Below are positions 31,191 to 42,613 of a stretch of 64,000 bases of DNA, one piece after another; position 1 is the stretch's first letter; each line of letters starts with the position of its first letter. The notes under the pieces are model-generated. The model was not told the DNA's origin. It saw nothing but the letters and a program-made list of their open reading frames with translations, and searched no databases. The DNA comes from JAGIBJ01 sp032119795 (GTDB taxonomy: Bacteria > Actinomycetota > Thermoleophilia > Solirubrobacterales > Solirubrobacteraceae), in NCBI GenBank assembly GCA_032119795.1, contig JAUMFO010000003.1, forward strand, positions 124,001 to 188,000, given 5' to 3'. The position numbers were made by a program, and so were the translations under genes.

Positions 31191-32234
31191 ATGGGCCGAA
31201 ACCTCGATTGGGCCGTGGCGCTGGGCGCTGCGTTGGTCGTCCTCGCCGCGCCCAGCGCGGCGAGAGCCAAGGATCTTCGCGCGGCGGGCCCCGCGAAGAT
31301 CGTCTCCGTCGACGGACCCGCTCTGGTGACGGTGAAGACCCAGCAGCGGACCTTGAAGATGCGGCTGTTCGGGATCGATGCGCCCGAGCGCGACGAATGC
31401 GGCTACTCCGGCGCGGTCAAGGCGCTGAAGGGACTCCTGCGTCCAAAGCAGACGATGCGCTACGAGATCATCCGGGACGGCGTGCGGTCGTTCGAACGCG
31501 ACGCTGCAGGACGCTACTTCGGCTGGATTTCCCGACCGGGCCAAGACTCCGTCTTCAACTCCGTCGCGCATGAACTTCTCGATACCGAGTGGGTCACAGG
31601 CGGCGACCAGCTCGGCCTGAATGAGGCCCCGCCCGAGCACGTGTTCACCGAGATGGGCGCTGGGACTCCCTCGTTTCCACGTTCGGCGCAAGGCCTGTGG
31701 GCAGCCTGCGGGGGTCATACGCATCTGCCCGTCAGCTCCGCGGTTCCCGCCCACGCCCCCGCTCCATGGAACGTCAACGCCGACGGCATGCTGGAGTCGG
31801 TCGGCCCGATCACGTTCCCCTCGACGCTCACGCCGGAAGCCACGCTAACCGTGGCGGAGGTCGCAGCGGTCGCGCCCGTCGAGCTCGGTGACGTTGGTAA
31901 TGGCCGCTGTCACGTGCGGGTTCCGAGCCTGGAACTCCTGCTTTACGCGACCTCGCTCTCCGCGAGGCACCCCTGCGGAAAGGCCGACGTCTACGGCGCC
32001 TGGGCGACCGGCCCCGGCAAGGTGGCGACCACCAACGGCCTTGCCGCTGGCGCGCCACACACCAGCGCTGCCATGCGATTCCCAAGGGCCGTCCGCACCG
32101 GGACTGAGGGCGAACGCCTAGAACTCAGCGGCTTCGACCACGAGTGGCCCTGGAGGACCACCGCGATCCTCGACGAGCAGGGCCTCGTTCTTGGTTTTGA
32201 GGCCATGATCCGTAGCCGCGGAGATGACGACTGA
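31191..32234 (+). CDS. Secreted thermonuclease-like (SNase-fold) protein, first of pair
   Basis: 347 residues from ATG 31191, with signal peptide (AVALGAALVVLAAPSAARA). Residues 25-130 resemble staphylococcal nuclease: VSVDGPALVTVKT, MRLFGIDAPERDECG and DAAGRYFGW. Counterparts of R35, D40, E43 and R87 are present, but the calcium-ligand aspartate of the VDGDT motif is replaced (VDGPA), so activity is doubtful. A second, beta-rich domain (about 190-340) is shared only with the next gene. Stop and next start overlap as TGATG. Confidence 0.75.
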   Translation: MGRNLDWAVALGAALVVLAAPSAARAKDLRAAGPAKIVSVDGPALVTVKTQQRTLKMRLFGIDAPERDECGYSGAVKALKGLLRPKQTMRYEIIRDGVRSFERDAAGRYFGWISRPGQDSVFNSVAHELLDTEWVTGGDQLGLNEAPPEHVFTEMGAGTPSFPRSAQGLWAACGGHTHLPVSSAVPAHAPAPWNVNADGMLESVGPITFPSTLTPEATLTVAEVAAVAPVELGDVGNGRCHVRVPSLELLLYATSLSARHPCGKADVYGAWATGPGKVATTNGLAAGAPHTSAAMRFPRAVRTGTEGERLELSGFDHEWPWRTTAILDEQGLVLGFEAMIRSRGDDD

Positions 32235-33298
32235 TGGCCTGGCGGCTGCATCTGCGCTCCGCCGTGGCCGGCCTCGCCGCGCTCCTGGCGATCCTCGCGG
32301 GCTTGGCCTGGCCGATGCCTGCGTCAGCGAAGCCCCTCCGTCAGGACGGCACAGCTGCAGTCAAGTCGGTCGACGGGCCGGCGCTCCTGACGATCGCGGT
32401 GGGCAATCGCACGTTGCCGGTGCACCTGTACGGCGCCGATACCCCGAATCCGGGCGAGTGCGGCGCGGCGCAGGCGCGGGCGGCGCTCGAAGGGTTTGTG
32501 CGCCGCGCTCCCAAGCGGCTGACCTACAACCTGCGGGCAGCCCAAGGCCGGAAACTCACGCGCGACTCAGCCGGGCGCCTTTGGGTAAACCTCGGCTACC
32601 GCGTTCGGGGGCGCCACCGCACCCTCAGCAACGACCTGGCCCGCGCCGGTTGGGCCCGGGCCGGCGTGCCGACGACCCTCGACGCGCCCACCCCCGAGCA
32701 GGACTCGTTCAGCAGCGCGGCCGTCGAACCGGAAGGAGTTGGCGACGCGAGTTCGAGCAGGCCACCGACGACCGGAGTCGCCGCGACCTGCGGCGGACGG
32801 TTCCACCTGCCCTTGGGCGAGCCTGTCGTGCCATCAGCCCCGGCGGTTTGGACGATCAGCGAGCGCGGGGTGACGACGGCGATCGGGGCGATCGCGCTGT
32901 CGCCGGTGCTGACGCCGACGACAACACTCACGTTGGGGAAACTTGCGGAGATCGCCCCCGTCGAGCTCGTGGTGTGGTTTACCCCATGCTTGGCGTATCT
33001 CCCGACCCTGCAGGTCACGGCGTTCTCGAGTTCGAAGACCGGACCCTGTCGCGCGGCCGAGGTGGCTGGGTTCTTCTCCGACGGCCGCGCTTCCACGACA
33101 CGCGGGCTGAAGGTCGGCGACCCGGACTCCGCCGTCCAGCAGTCGTTCCCGCTGTTTGAGCCCGACCGCGAAGCATTCGGTGGCTTTCTCTCCGGGCCGG
33201 GCAATCAGCAGTGGGCATGGCAGGCCGGCATCGACATCGGCGACGACGACCAGGTGGAGAGCTTCTTCACGTACGCCCTACCGGTCCGTCCCGAATAG
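32234..33298 (+). CDS. Secreted SNase-fold paralogue, probably not catalytic
   Basis: 354 residues, signal peptide ending ASA. Same layout as its upstream neighbour: VKSVDGPALLTIAVGNRTLPVHLYGADTPNPGECG, then CGG.FHLP and a C-terminal domain with LTPTTTLTLGKLAEIAPVEL. The counterparts of R35 and E43 are His and Asn, so it should lack nuclease activity. The pair clearly arose by duplication and is translationally coupled (TGATG). Perhaps a secreted complex or inhibitor/enzyme pair; function unknown. A long terminator follows. Confidence 0.75.
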   Translation: MAWRLHLRSAVAGLAALLAILAGLAWPMPASAKPLRQDGTAAVKSVDGPALLTIAVGNRTLPVHLYGADTPNPGECGAAQARAALEGFVRRAPKRLTYNLRAAQGRKLTRDSAGRLWVNLGYRVRGRHRTLSNDLARAGWARAGVPTTLDAPTPEQDSFSSAAVEPEGVGDASSSRPPTTGVAATCGGRFHLPLGEPVVPSAPAVWTISERGVTTAIGAIALSPVLTPTTTLTLGKLAEIAPVELVVWFTPCLAYLPTLQVTAFSSSKTGPCRAAEVAGFFSDGRASTTRGLKVGDPDSAVQQSFPLFEPDREAFGGFLSGPGNQQWAWQAGIDIGDDDQVESFFTYALPVRPE

Positions 33299-33309
33299 CC
33301 CTTGAAACG

Positions 33310-33343
33310 CCGAGGGCCCGGGGCTTGCGCCCCGGGCCTTCGG
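33310..33343. terminator. Bidirectional terminator between convergent genes
   Basis: GGCCCGGGGC (33315-33324) pairs with GCCCCGGGCC (33329-33338) around TTGC; flanking CCGA and TCGG extend the stem. It separates the nuclease-like pair from gyrA, which ends at 33375 on the other strand. A second dyad GATCAG/CTGATC follows at 33346-33359. Confidence 0.85.
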
Positions 33344-33374
33344 TCGATCAGTCCTGATCAGTGCGAGGCTGAAC

Positions 33375-36035
33375 TCAGGTGACGTCGTTTTCCGTCGTCG
33401 GCGAGTCCGGGTCGCCGGGCTCGTCGATGTCTGACTCGTTGATCTGCACGCCGGGGCTGCCCTGCGGTGCTTCGGCGCCGTCAGCGTCGTCGCCTTCGGT
33501 GGCGCCCGACTGGCCGGGAACCTCGCCGTCGAGCGCGAGCTCGAGCAGCTCAGGTGACGGCTCGGTGCCGCCCTCAGCGTCGTCGTCGGAGTCGTAGACC
33601 ACGGCGACCGCGGACACGACGTCGTCGTCCTTGAGGTTCATCACCTTCACGCCCTGCGAGAGGCGGCCGTAGCGGTTGATTCCGCGGACGGCGGTGCGCT
33701 GCACCATGCCCTCACGCGAGATGAACACGAGGCCGTCGTGCTCGCGAACGACGAGGGCGCCGGCGAGGGCGCCCTTGGCGTCGGTGAGCTTGATGGTGCC
33801 GACGCCCTTGGTGCCGCGGTTCGTCTTGCGGTACTGGTCGATGCCGGAGCGCTTACCGAAGCCGTTCTCCGTCACGACGAGCAAGTCGTCGTCGTCCTTG
33901 GCCACATCCATGGCGAGGACGGCGTCGCCCTTGCTGGACACGTCCATGCCGCGCACGCCGCTGGTGTCGCGGCCCATCGCGCGGGTCGCGTCCTCGTGGA
34001 AGCGCACGGCCTGGCCCTTGCGGGACACCATGAGAATGTCGTCGTCACCGCTGGTCCGGCGGACGGCGATCAGCTCGTCGTCCTCGCGGATCTTGATGGC
34101 GATGATGCCGTCGGCCTTGATCGGCGTGTTGTAGGCGAGGAAGTCGGTCTTCTTGATGATGCCGTTCTTCGTCGCGAACACCAGGAACGGGCCCTCGGCG
34201 AAGTCCCGCGTGGAGAGGACCGAGCGGATGCTCTCGCCTTCGCGCAGCGGGAGGATGTTCACCAGCGCGCGGCCCTTGGCCGTGCGCGACGCCTCCGGCA
34301 GCTCGTAGACCTTCTTGCGGTAGACCTTGCCGCGGGTAGAGAAGAACAGCAGGAAGTCGTGGCTCGAGCACACGAAGAGGTGCTCGATGAAGTCGCCATC
34401 CTTCATGTTCATGCCCGTCACGCCGCGCCCACCGCGGTTCTGCTGGCGGTAGGTGCCGAGCGGCAACGACTTGATGTAGCCGCTGTTCGTGATCGTGATG
34501 ACCATCTGCTGGTCGGCGATCAGGTCCTCAATGTCGATCTCGTCTTCGGAGTCCGTGATCAGGGTGCGGCGGTCGTCGCCGAAGCGCTCGGCGATCTCCG
34601 AGAGCTCCTCCTTGATCAGCGCGAAGATCATGCGCTCGTCGCCGAGGATCGCGCGCAGCTCGCCGATCCGCTCGACCTTGTCGTCGTGCTCGGCCTGGAT
34701 GGCGTCGGCCTCCAGGGCCGTGAGCTGCGAGAGACGCAGGTCGAGGATCGCCGAGGCCTGGACCTCGGAGAGCTCGAAGCGGCTCATCAGCTCCGTGCGG
34801 GCGGTCTCGCGATCGCGGGACGCACGGATGACCTCGATGACCTCGTCGAGGTGGTCGAGGGCTTTGAGCAAGCCCTTGAGCACGTGGACGCGGCGCTCGA
34901 GGACGCCGAGCTCGTGCTTGGAGCGGCGGACGATGACCTCGCGCTGGTGCTCAACCCAGACGCGCAGGCACTCCTTGAGGGAGAGCGTGCGCGGCACGTT
35001 GTCGACCAGGGCGACGATGTTGACGCCGAAGGTCGTCTGCATCGGCGTGTGCTTGTAGAGCTTGTTGCGAACGACGTCGGGGATGACGTCGCGCTTGAGC
35101 TCGATCACCAGGCGCATGCCGCGGCGATCGGACTCGTCGCGGATGTCACTGATCTCGGGGATCCGCTTGTCGTTGACGAGCTGGACCATCTTCACGATGA
35201 CGCCGTTGTCGCCACCCTTCTTGACCTCGAACGGCAGCTCGGTGACCACGAGGGCCTCCTTGCCGCGACCGATGTCCTCAACATGCATCTTGGCCCGCAC
35301 GCGAACCTTGCCGCGGCCGGTCTCGTAGGCGTCGGCGATGCCTTGGCGGCCGACGATGATGCCGCGCGTCGGGAAGTCCGGACCCTTGATGTGGGTCAGG
35401 AGCTCCTCGGTCGTGATGTCGGGGTTGTCGATGAACGCCAGGACGCCCGCGGTGATCTCGCGCAGGTTGTGCGGCGGGATCTTCGTGGCCATGCCGACGG
35501 CGATGCCCGAGCCGCCGTTGACGAGCATGTTCGGGAAGCGGGACGGCAGCACGACCGGCTCCTGCTTGGAACCGTCGTAGTTGGGCTGGAAGTCGACGGT
35601 GTCGCTGTCGAGGTCGCGCAGCATCTCCACGGCGATGCGCGAGAGGCGAGCCTCGGTGTAGCGCATGGCGGCGGCGGGGTCATCATCGATGGAGCCGAAG
35701 TTGCCCTGGCCGTCGATCAGCTCGTACCGCATCGAGTGCGGCTGGGCCATACGGACGAGCGTGTCGTAGATCGACTGGTCGCCGTGCGGGTGGTACTTAC
35801 CCATGACGTCGCCGACGATGGCGGCGCTCTTGGAATACGGCCGGCTCGGGCCTTGGCCGTTCTCGTTCATCGAGAACAGGACGCGGCGGTGGACGGGCTT
35901 AAGTCCGTCGCGGGCGTCCGGCAGGGCGCGGCCCACGATCACGCTCATGGCGTAATCGAGGTACGCCGTGTGCATCTCGTCTTCGAGTGCGCGCGGCTCG
36001 ATGTTGCCGCCGCCGATGAGGTCTGAAGAGCTCAT
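33375..36035 (-). CDS. gyrA: DNA gyrase subunit A
   Basis: Breaks and rejoins DNA to add negative supercoils. 886 residues: winged-helix region with KYHPHGDQSIYDTLVRMAQ, catalytic tyrosine in MRYTEARL, and the C-terminal pinwheel with GyrA box QQNRGGRG; the tail is strongly acidic. In the quinolone pocket the position of E. coli Ser83 is Gln, while Asp87 is kept (GDQSIYD). Leader AGAAGGGAGG gives a strong ribosome binding site; the gene follows gyrB by 19 bases. Confidence 0.98.
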   Translation of the reverse strand: MSSSDLIGGGNIEPRALEDEMHTAYLDYAMSVIVGRALPDARDGLKPVHRRVLFSMNENGQGPSRPYSKSAAIVGDVMGKYHPHGDQSIYDTLVRMAQPHSMRYELIDGQGNFGSIDDDPAAAMRYTEARLSRIAVEMLRDLDSDTVDFQPNYDGSKQEPVVLPSRFPNMLVNGGSGIAVGMATKIPPHNLREITAGVLAFIDNPDITTEELLTHIKGPDFPTRGIIVGRQGIADAYETGRGKVRVRAKMHVEDIGRGKEALVVTELPFEVKKGGDNGVIVKMVQLVNDKRIPEISDIRDESDRRGMRLVIELKRDVIPDVVRNKLYKHTPMQTTFGVNIVALVDNVPRTLSLKECLRVWVEHQREVIVRRSKHELGVLERRVHVLKGLLKALDHLDEVIEVIRASRDRETARTELMSRFELSEVQASAILDLRLSQLTALEADAIQAEHDDKVERIGELRAILGDERMIFALIKEELSEIAERFGDDRRTLITDSEDEIDIEDLIADQQMVITITNSGYIKSLPLGTYRQQNRGGRGVTGMNMKDGDFIEHLFVCSSHDFLLFFSTRGKVYRKKVYELPEASRTAKGRALVNILPLREGESIRSVLSTRDFAEGPFLVFATKNGIIKKTDFLAYNTPIKADGIIAIKIREDDELIAVRRTSGDDDILMVSRKGQAVRFHEDATRAMGRDTSGVRGMDVSSKGDAVLAMDVAKDDDDLLVVTENGFGKRSGIDQYRKTNRGTKGVGTIKLTDAKGALAGALVVREHDGLVFISREGMVQRTAVRGINRYGRLSQGVKVMNLKDDDVVSAVAVVYDSDDDAEGGTEPSPELLELALDGEVPGQSGATEGDDADGAEAPQGSPGVQINESDIDEPGDPDSPTTENDVT

Positions 36036-36054
36036 TTAGTGCGTCCCTCCCTTC

Positions 36055-38487
<2,433 letters not shown>

Positions 38488-38561
38488 GCAGGAGTGGCCC
38501 CGGATACAGCCCAGGGCAGCGTTGGAAAGAGCGGGCTCGCGCAGCGCGCAAGCATGTGCGC

Positions 38562-38567
38562 ATTCTA
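38562..38567 (-). promoter_or_regulatory. -10 element upstream of gyrB
   Basis: TAGAAT on the minus strand (38567-38562), giving a leader of about 65-70 bases for gyrB. No good -35. The rest of the gap 38488-38710 shows no gene. Confidence 0.4.
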
Positions 38568-38710
38568 CAGGAGCGGGGCGACGGAAACGCGATCTGAGCC
38601 GTTTTGACGCACTAGCCGACCAAAGATGGCACTAAGACTGCGCAAACCGCGAGAGAGGCGTTTACCGGCGCGAGAGCGATGTGGCTCCTGTGCCGGCCAG
38701 CACCGACCGG

Positions 38711-40549
38711 TCAGTTGTCCTGCAGTTGACGCAGCAGATCGCGCAGCGCATCCGGCTCGTCCGTGTGGTCGAAACCCCAGTATCGGCGGGGCTCGGGGAA
38801 GGAGTCGACGACCACCGTCTGACCCATCTTGGCCGACTCCACGTCGATCCGCTTGGTGAGCGAGTGTGGAATCTCGTCGGTGGGGGCGTCGCCGTAGATG
38901 AAGAGCGTGCGGCGGTCGGTGACGGCCAGCAGCCCGTACTTCATGCCCGTGATCGCAGAGAACAGGCGGTGCAGCCGCTCCCCCGGACTCATCTCCTCAG
39001 CGAGCGCATCGAGGGCTTCGCGGTGATCCTTTGGCTTCTTCAGATCACGCACGGCCGCCTCCTCGAGCGCGTCGATGTGCTCGGCGCCGGGCGCCGGGAC
39101 GAGCGTGGCGGGGTCGAGGTACTGCTCGATCAACGCCTTGATCGCGTCGGCATCGGCTCTGAAAATGCGCGGGTTCACGACGCACCATGCGCCGCTGATG
39201 CCGGTGAAGTAGTAGTCGCCACCGCGTTCGCGGGTGACGGCTACCACGTCGCTCCAGTGCAGCGTGAGTGAGTCCTCTTGGCCCGGCGAGCGCACGGTGA
39301 GCCCGTGGTCGCCGATGGTGAGCAGCGACCGCTTGGAGGCTCGCAGCCCGGGTGAGAGGAAGGTGCGTCCCTCGACCGGCGGGTGGGTCTCGACGTCACC
39401 GTCGCTCTTGAACGGTGGCCCGGGGACGGCGATCATTTCGGGCGACATGACCATCAAGGTCTCGCGCGCATGCCAGGCGACCTGCGATACCGCGGCGGCG
39501 TCGACACCCTGGAGCTCTGCGTGCTGGTCGGCCGGCTGGGGGATCGGTTGGCCGGTTCGCAGCGCTAGCGCCGCATCGATGAGAAAGGCCGAGCCGTTGG
39601 CATCGGCGAAGTCGCGTTCGACCTCGCGGACCGCCGCCGCGACGTCATCGGCGCTCGGGCCATCGTCGGCCAGGCGGTCGAGCTCGTCGAGCATCGTCTG
39701 ACGGACCGATGCCGCCATCCCACCGCTGGCCTCGGTGCTGAAGGTCAGGTGGACAACTCCGCCCGTCAGCGCTTCGAGTGAGCTATCGACGGTGTAGACG
39801 ATGCCGCGATCGGTGCGGAGCGTGTGCGTGAGGCGACGCTGCAACACCTCGGCGAACACGTGGGTGGCCATGCCGCTTGGGGCGGTGAGGGCGATCGCGA
39901 TGTCGTCTTCCTCGCCCGTCACCGAGAACGGCAGGGGGACGATCGGCGTGGGGGCTGGCGGCACCACCGGCGCGGTGCCCGCCGGGAGCGCAAGGGCCAG
40001 ATCAGCCGGCGGCGGCTCGGGGCCGAGCCAGCAGATGACCGCCGAGGCCTTGGTGAAGTGACGCGCACTCCAGGCAACGAGGTCCTCCGCCACCACCGAG
40101 CGCAGGCCAAGTTCGGGCAGCATCCGCCGGCCGGCGGGCGCCAGCCCGTAGCGGCACTGGGCCAGATACATCACGATCCCGGGCCGCGAGGCCGACTCCT
40201 CGGCCTCCAGCACGCCGCGTTCGACTCCGAGGCGGTCCAAGGGCAGGTCAGAAAGCGCAGCGGTGACGCCGTGGAGAAACGCGACGAGTTCCTCGGTGGT
40301 GCCTCGGGCGGTAAAGCCGCACTGGTCGAGCCCGACGAACCCGTTGACGGTGGGGCCGGAGTCTTCGACCACGTGGAGCGCCAGGTGTTCGACCAGGTGG
40401 GTGATACCGCCCCGGGAGAACGGCTCATCGAACATGCCCACGCGGAACACCAGGGCGACGCGCGGCTCGTCATCGCGCTCGATCCACAGCAGCGGGATGC
40501 CGCCCCGCTCCTCGCGGCGGATGTGGGGAATCGTGCCGCTGGCGCCCAT
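38711..40549 (-). CDS. M16-family peptidase fused to two PH-like domains
   Basis: 612 residues. The N-terminal part is an insulinase/M16 peptidase with the inverted zinc motif HLVEH (in HLVEHLALH) and a downstream glutamate-rich helix (ERGVLEAEES). The second M16 half follows (IAIALTAPSGMATHVFAEVLQRRL). After about residue 415 the sequence changes to two beta-barrel-plus-helix segments, SLLTIGDHGLTVRSP...VVAVTRERGGDYYF and MKYGLLAVTDRRTLFIYGD...DALRDLLRQL, both like bacterial PH domains. No signal peptide, so cytoplasmic. GAAAGGA precedes ATG. Substrate unknown; the fusion is unusual. Confidence 0.75.
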   Translation of the reverse strand: MGASGTIPHIRREERGGIPLLWIERDDEPRVALVFRVGMFDEPFSRGGITHLVEHLALHVVEDSGPTVNGFVGLDQCGFTARGTTEELVAFLHGVTAALSDLPLDRLGVERGVLEAEESASRPGIVMYLAQCRYGLAPAGRRMLPELGLRSVVAEDLVAWSARHFTKASAVICWLGPEPPPADLALALPAGTAPVVPPAPTPIVPLPFSVTGEEDDIAIALTAPSGMATHVFAEVLQRRLTHTLRTDRGIVYTVDSSLEALTGGVVHLTFSTEASGGMAASVRQTMLDELDRLADDGPSADDVAAAVREVERDFADANGSAFLIDAALALRTGQPIPQPADQHAELQGVDAAAVSQVAWHARETLMVMSPEMIAVPGPPFKSDGDVETHPPVEGRTFLSPGLRASKRSLLTIGDHGLTVRSPGQEDSLTLHWSDVVAVTRERGGDYYFTGISGAWCVVNPRIFRADADAIKALIEQYLDPATLVPAPGAEHIDALEEAAVRDLKKPKDHREALDALAEEMSPGERLHRLFSAITGMKYGLLAVTDRRTLFIYGDAPTDEIPHSLTKRIDVESAKMGQTVVVDSFPEPRRYWGFDHTDEPDALRDLLRQLQDN

Positions 40550-40603
40550 CGCGGGAATCCTTTCAGACCGGGCCGCGGGCGCTTGCCGGCTGGAGGCTGC
40601 GGC

Positions 40604-40930
40604 TCAGCGCCGGCCGCCGGCCCGGCCGGCTGGCCCCTGAAACCGCAGCCCGCAGTGCAGCTCGAGAATGTCGGCCATCAGGAGCCGGATCTGCGGCTCG
40701 CGCAGCGAGAGCTCGCTGGCCATCGCGCCGGAGTCGCAGCGGATCACGATCGTCCCGTCGCCCTGCAGCCGGATCGGCTGGCTCAGGGCGGCGTGCTTCT
40801 TGCCGACGAGCTGCGGCCAGGCCGTCTGCACCCGGGAGAGGGGGTCGGTCGGGGCGAGGTCGCCGATCACGCCGTCCATCACCGACGCCATCGTCCGCGG
40901 TGCGCGGCGTTTGGGGTGCGGGACCCTCAT
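40604..40930 (-). CDS. dciA: DUF721/DciA family protein
   Basis: 108 residues: a core of about 80 residues (LSRVQTAWPQLVGKKHAALSQPIRLQGDGTIVIRC, SELSLREPQIRLLMADI) typical of DciA, the DnaB helicase operator of bacteria without DnaC/DnaI, preceded by a short Lys/Arg-rich tail. It lies in the dnaA-dnaN-recF-gyrB neighbourhood where actinobacterial dciA is normally found. Starts within the stop of the upstream membrane-protein gene (ATGA overlap). Confidence 0.85.
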   Translation of the reverse strand: MRVPHPKRRAPRTMASVMDGVIGDLAPTDPLSRVQTAWPQLVGKKHAALSQPIRLQGDGTIVIRCDSGAMASELSLREPQIRLLMADILELHCGLRFQGPAGRAGGRR

Positions 40931-41466
40931 GACGCCGGATCCGTCGGCCGCAGGAGCCGTGCCAGACGCATCGCTGCCGCCGCGATGGAGAAGGGAATCA
41001 GCAGGGCGGTGAGATTCAGGCCGGCGATCAGCGACGCCCAGAAGATGCCGTCGGTGGTCGACCACCCGCCGAAGCCCGCAGTCATCGCCACCGTGATCGC
41101 AAACTCCGGAACGACCGTGATGGCGGTGACGCCGGCCAGCAGGCGAGCCGGCCGCCAGGCGGTGCCGACGAGCAGCCCGAGCGCAGCGAGGAGCGCCAGC
41201 GAAAGCTGGAGCGTCGCGGAGTTCTCCAGATCCGCGAAGGCGCGGCTTACTGCCCAGAGCGTCGCCAGGACGAGCGCCAGCACTGCGTGGGGATCCGCGG
41301 CACGCCATTTTGCGGGCGATCTGCCGACCAGCTCGGCGGCGGCAAGGATCGCGATCAGCACCGCAATCGCGATGATGCCGCCCTGAAACGCCTGCTCCTG
41401 CGCTGGCGTGGCGAGGAGCGGCTCGCCGGGCGGGCCGAGGGCGGTCTGCGAGATCACCGCATTCAT
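40927..41466 (-). CDS. Four- or five-helix membrane protein, unknown
   Basis: 179 residues with hydrophobic helices at about 28-47, 62-80, 85-105, 110-135 and 143-165 and a Glu/Lys-free core. It is wedged between recF and dciA, which are usually adjacent in actinobacteria, and overlaps dciA by four bases, so it belongs to the replication operon. I recognise no family. ATG 41466 was taken as the start because it gives a short hydrophilic N-terminus before helix 1. Confidence 0.65.
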   Translation of the reverse strand: MNAVISQTALGPPGEPLLATPAQEQAFQGGIIAIAVLIAILAAAELVGRSPAKWRAADPHAVLALVLATLWAVSRAFADLENSATLQLSLALLAALGLLVGTAWRPARLLAGVTAITVVPEFAITVAMTAGFGGWSTTDGIFWASLIAGLNLTALLIPFSIAAAAMRLARLLRPTDPAS

Positions 41467-41500
41467 GTTGACGCCGCGCGGGCCGCCGCGCCACTCCAGG

Positions 41501-42607
41501 TCAGCGCGTGTCGATCTCGACGGCGCTGGTGGGCACGTCGACGTCGGGCACAGCCGAGACGTGGACGAGCTGCGGATCCGACGGCAGGCCGGTGGTGCCG
41601 AGTTCGTTGGCGGAGGTCGTCGCGATCACGACCTGGCCGTAGCGGCAGACCTCGGTGACGAGCCGACGGCGCCGGCCAGGGTCGAGTTCGCTGCCGACGT
41701 CATCCAGAAGCGCGAGCGGCGGGCTGCCGCGGACCTCGGTGATCAGCGAGCGCTCGGTGAGGAGGAGCGCGAGCACCGCCAGGCGCTGCTCGCCCTGGGA
41801 GCCGAAGGCGCGCAGGTCGCGGTCGTCGCGGCGCAGCAAGATCTCGTCGCGGTGTGGGCCGACGGTGGTGAAGCCCCGCTCGCGATCGCGATCGCGGCGC
41901 TCGGCGAAGAGCTGCGCGAGGCTTTCCACGGTGTCTGTGGAATCTGCCGGTCGGTAGCCCAGGGTGGGTTTGCCGGTGATCCCCAGGTCGGTGGCGAGTT
42001 CGGCGAATCCTGTGGACAACGCGTCGATCGCCTGCTGGCGGGCGGCTCGCAGCGCGACGCCGTGGCGGGCCAGCTCCAGCTCCCAGGCATCCATCGACGC
42101 CGAAGTCCCCCGGTGCAGCAAGGCGTTTCGCTGGGCCAGGGCGCGTGAGTACTCGGCCCGCGCCGCGTTGCGGCTCGGCCAGAGCGCGGCGACGAGCTGA
42201 TCCACATGCCCGCGCCGCCCCTGTGGAGAACCTTGGATCAGCGCCAGGCGGTCGGGCGCGAAGACCACGACGAGCGGCCGCGGGGCTCCCAGCTCGACCT
42301 TCCCGCCGTCGAGCACATGCTGGCGCTCAGCCGATCCGCGGTAAACCGTCAGCGAGACCTTGTGGCCGGTGCCCGTGGCGTCGGTGAAGGCCAGCTCGGC
42401 GCGGCCGGCGTCCTCACCGTGGCGGACGAGCTCGCGGTCGGTGCGCGTCCGCCAGGAGCGGCCCGTGGCGGCGAGGACGATCGCCTCGAGCAAGTTGGTC
42501 TTGCCCGCGCCGTTCTGCCCGTCGACAACGGTGAGGCTGTGATCGAGCGACAGCTCCAGCGCCGCATGCGTGCGCAGCGAGCGCACACGCAGCGACGTCA
42601 CCCGCAT
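41501..42607 (-). CDS. recF: DNA repair and recombination protein RecF
   Basis: Loads RecA at single-strand gaps with RecO and RecR. 368 residues with Walker A GQNGAGKTNLLEA (about 30-42), ABC signature FGSQGEQR, and Walker B LALLDDVGSELD. It follows dnaN by six bases in the classical order dnaA-dnaN-recF. A DnaA-box-like TGTGGACAA at 42011-42019 lies inside it. Confidence 0.96.
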   Translation of the reverse strand: MRVTSLRVRSLRTHAALELSLDHSLTVVDGQNGAGKTNLLEAIVLAATGRSWRTRTDRELVRHGEDAGRAELAFTDATGTGHKVSLTVYRGSAERQHVLDGGKVELGAPRPLVVVFAPDRLALIQGSPQGRRGHVDQLVAALWPSRNAARAEYSRALAQRNALLHRGTSASMDAWELELARHGVALRAARQQAIDALSTGFAELATDLGITGKPTLGYRPADSTDTVESLAQLFAERRDRDRERGFTTVGPHRDEILLRRDDRDLRAFGSQGEQRLAVLALLLTERSLITEVRGSPPLALLDDVGSELDPGRRRRLVTEVCRYGQVVIATTSANELGTTGLPSDPQLVHVSAVPDVDVPTSAVEIDTR

Positions 42608-42613
42608 GGCGCT

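Noticed and set aside
33738..36026. 762-codon open frame on the plus strand
   Set aside because: Antisense shadow of gyrA with no recognisable domain.
42011..42019. DnaA box inside recF as part of the origin
   Set aside because: Single 9-mer within a coding gene; possible but not enough to extend the origin there.
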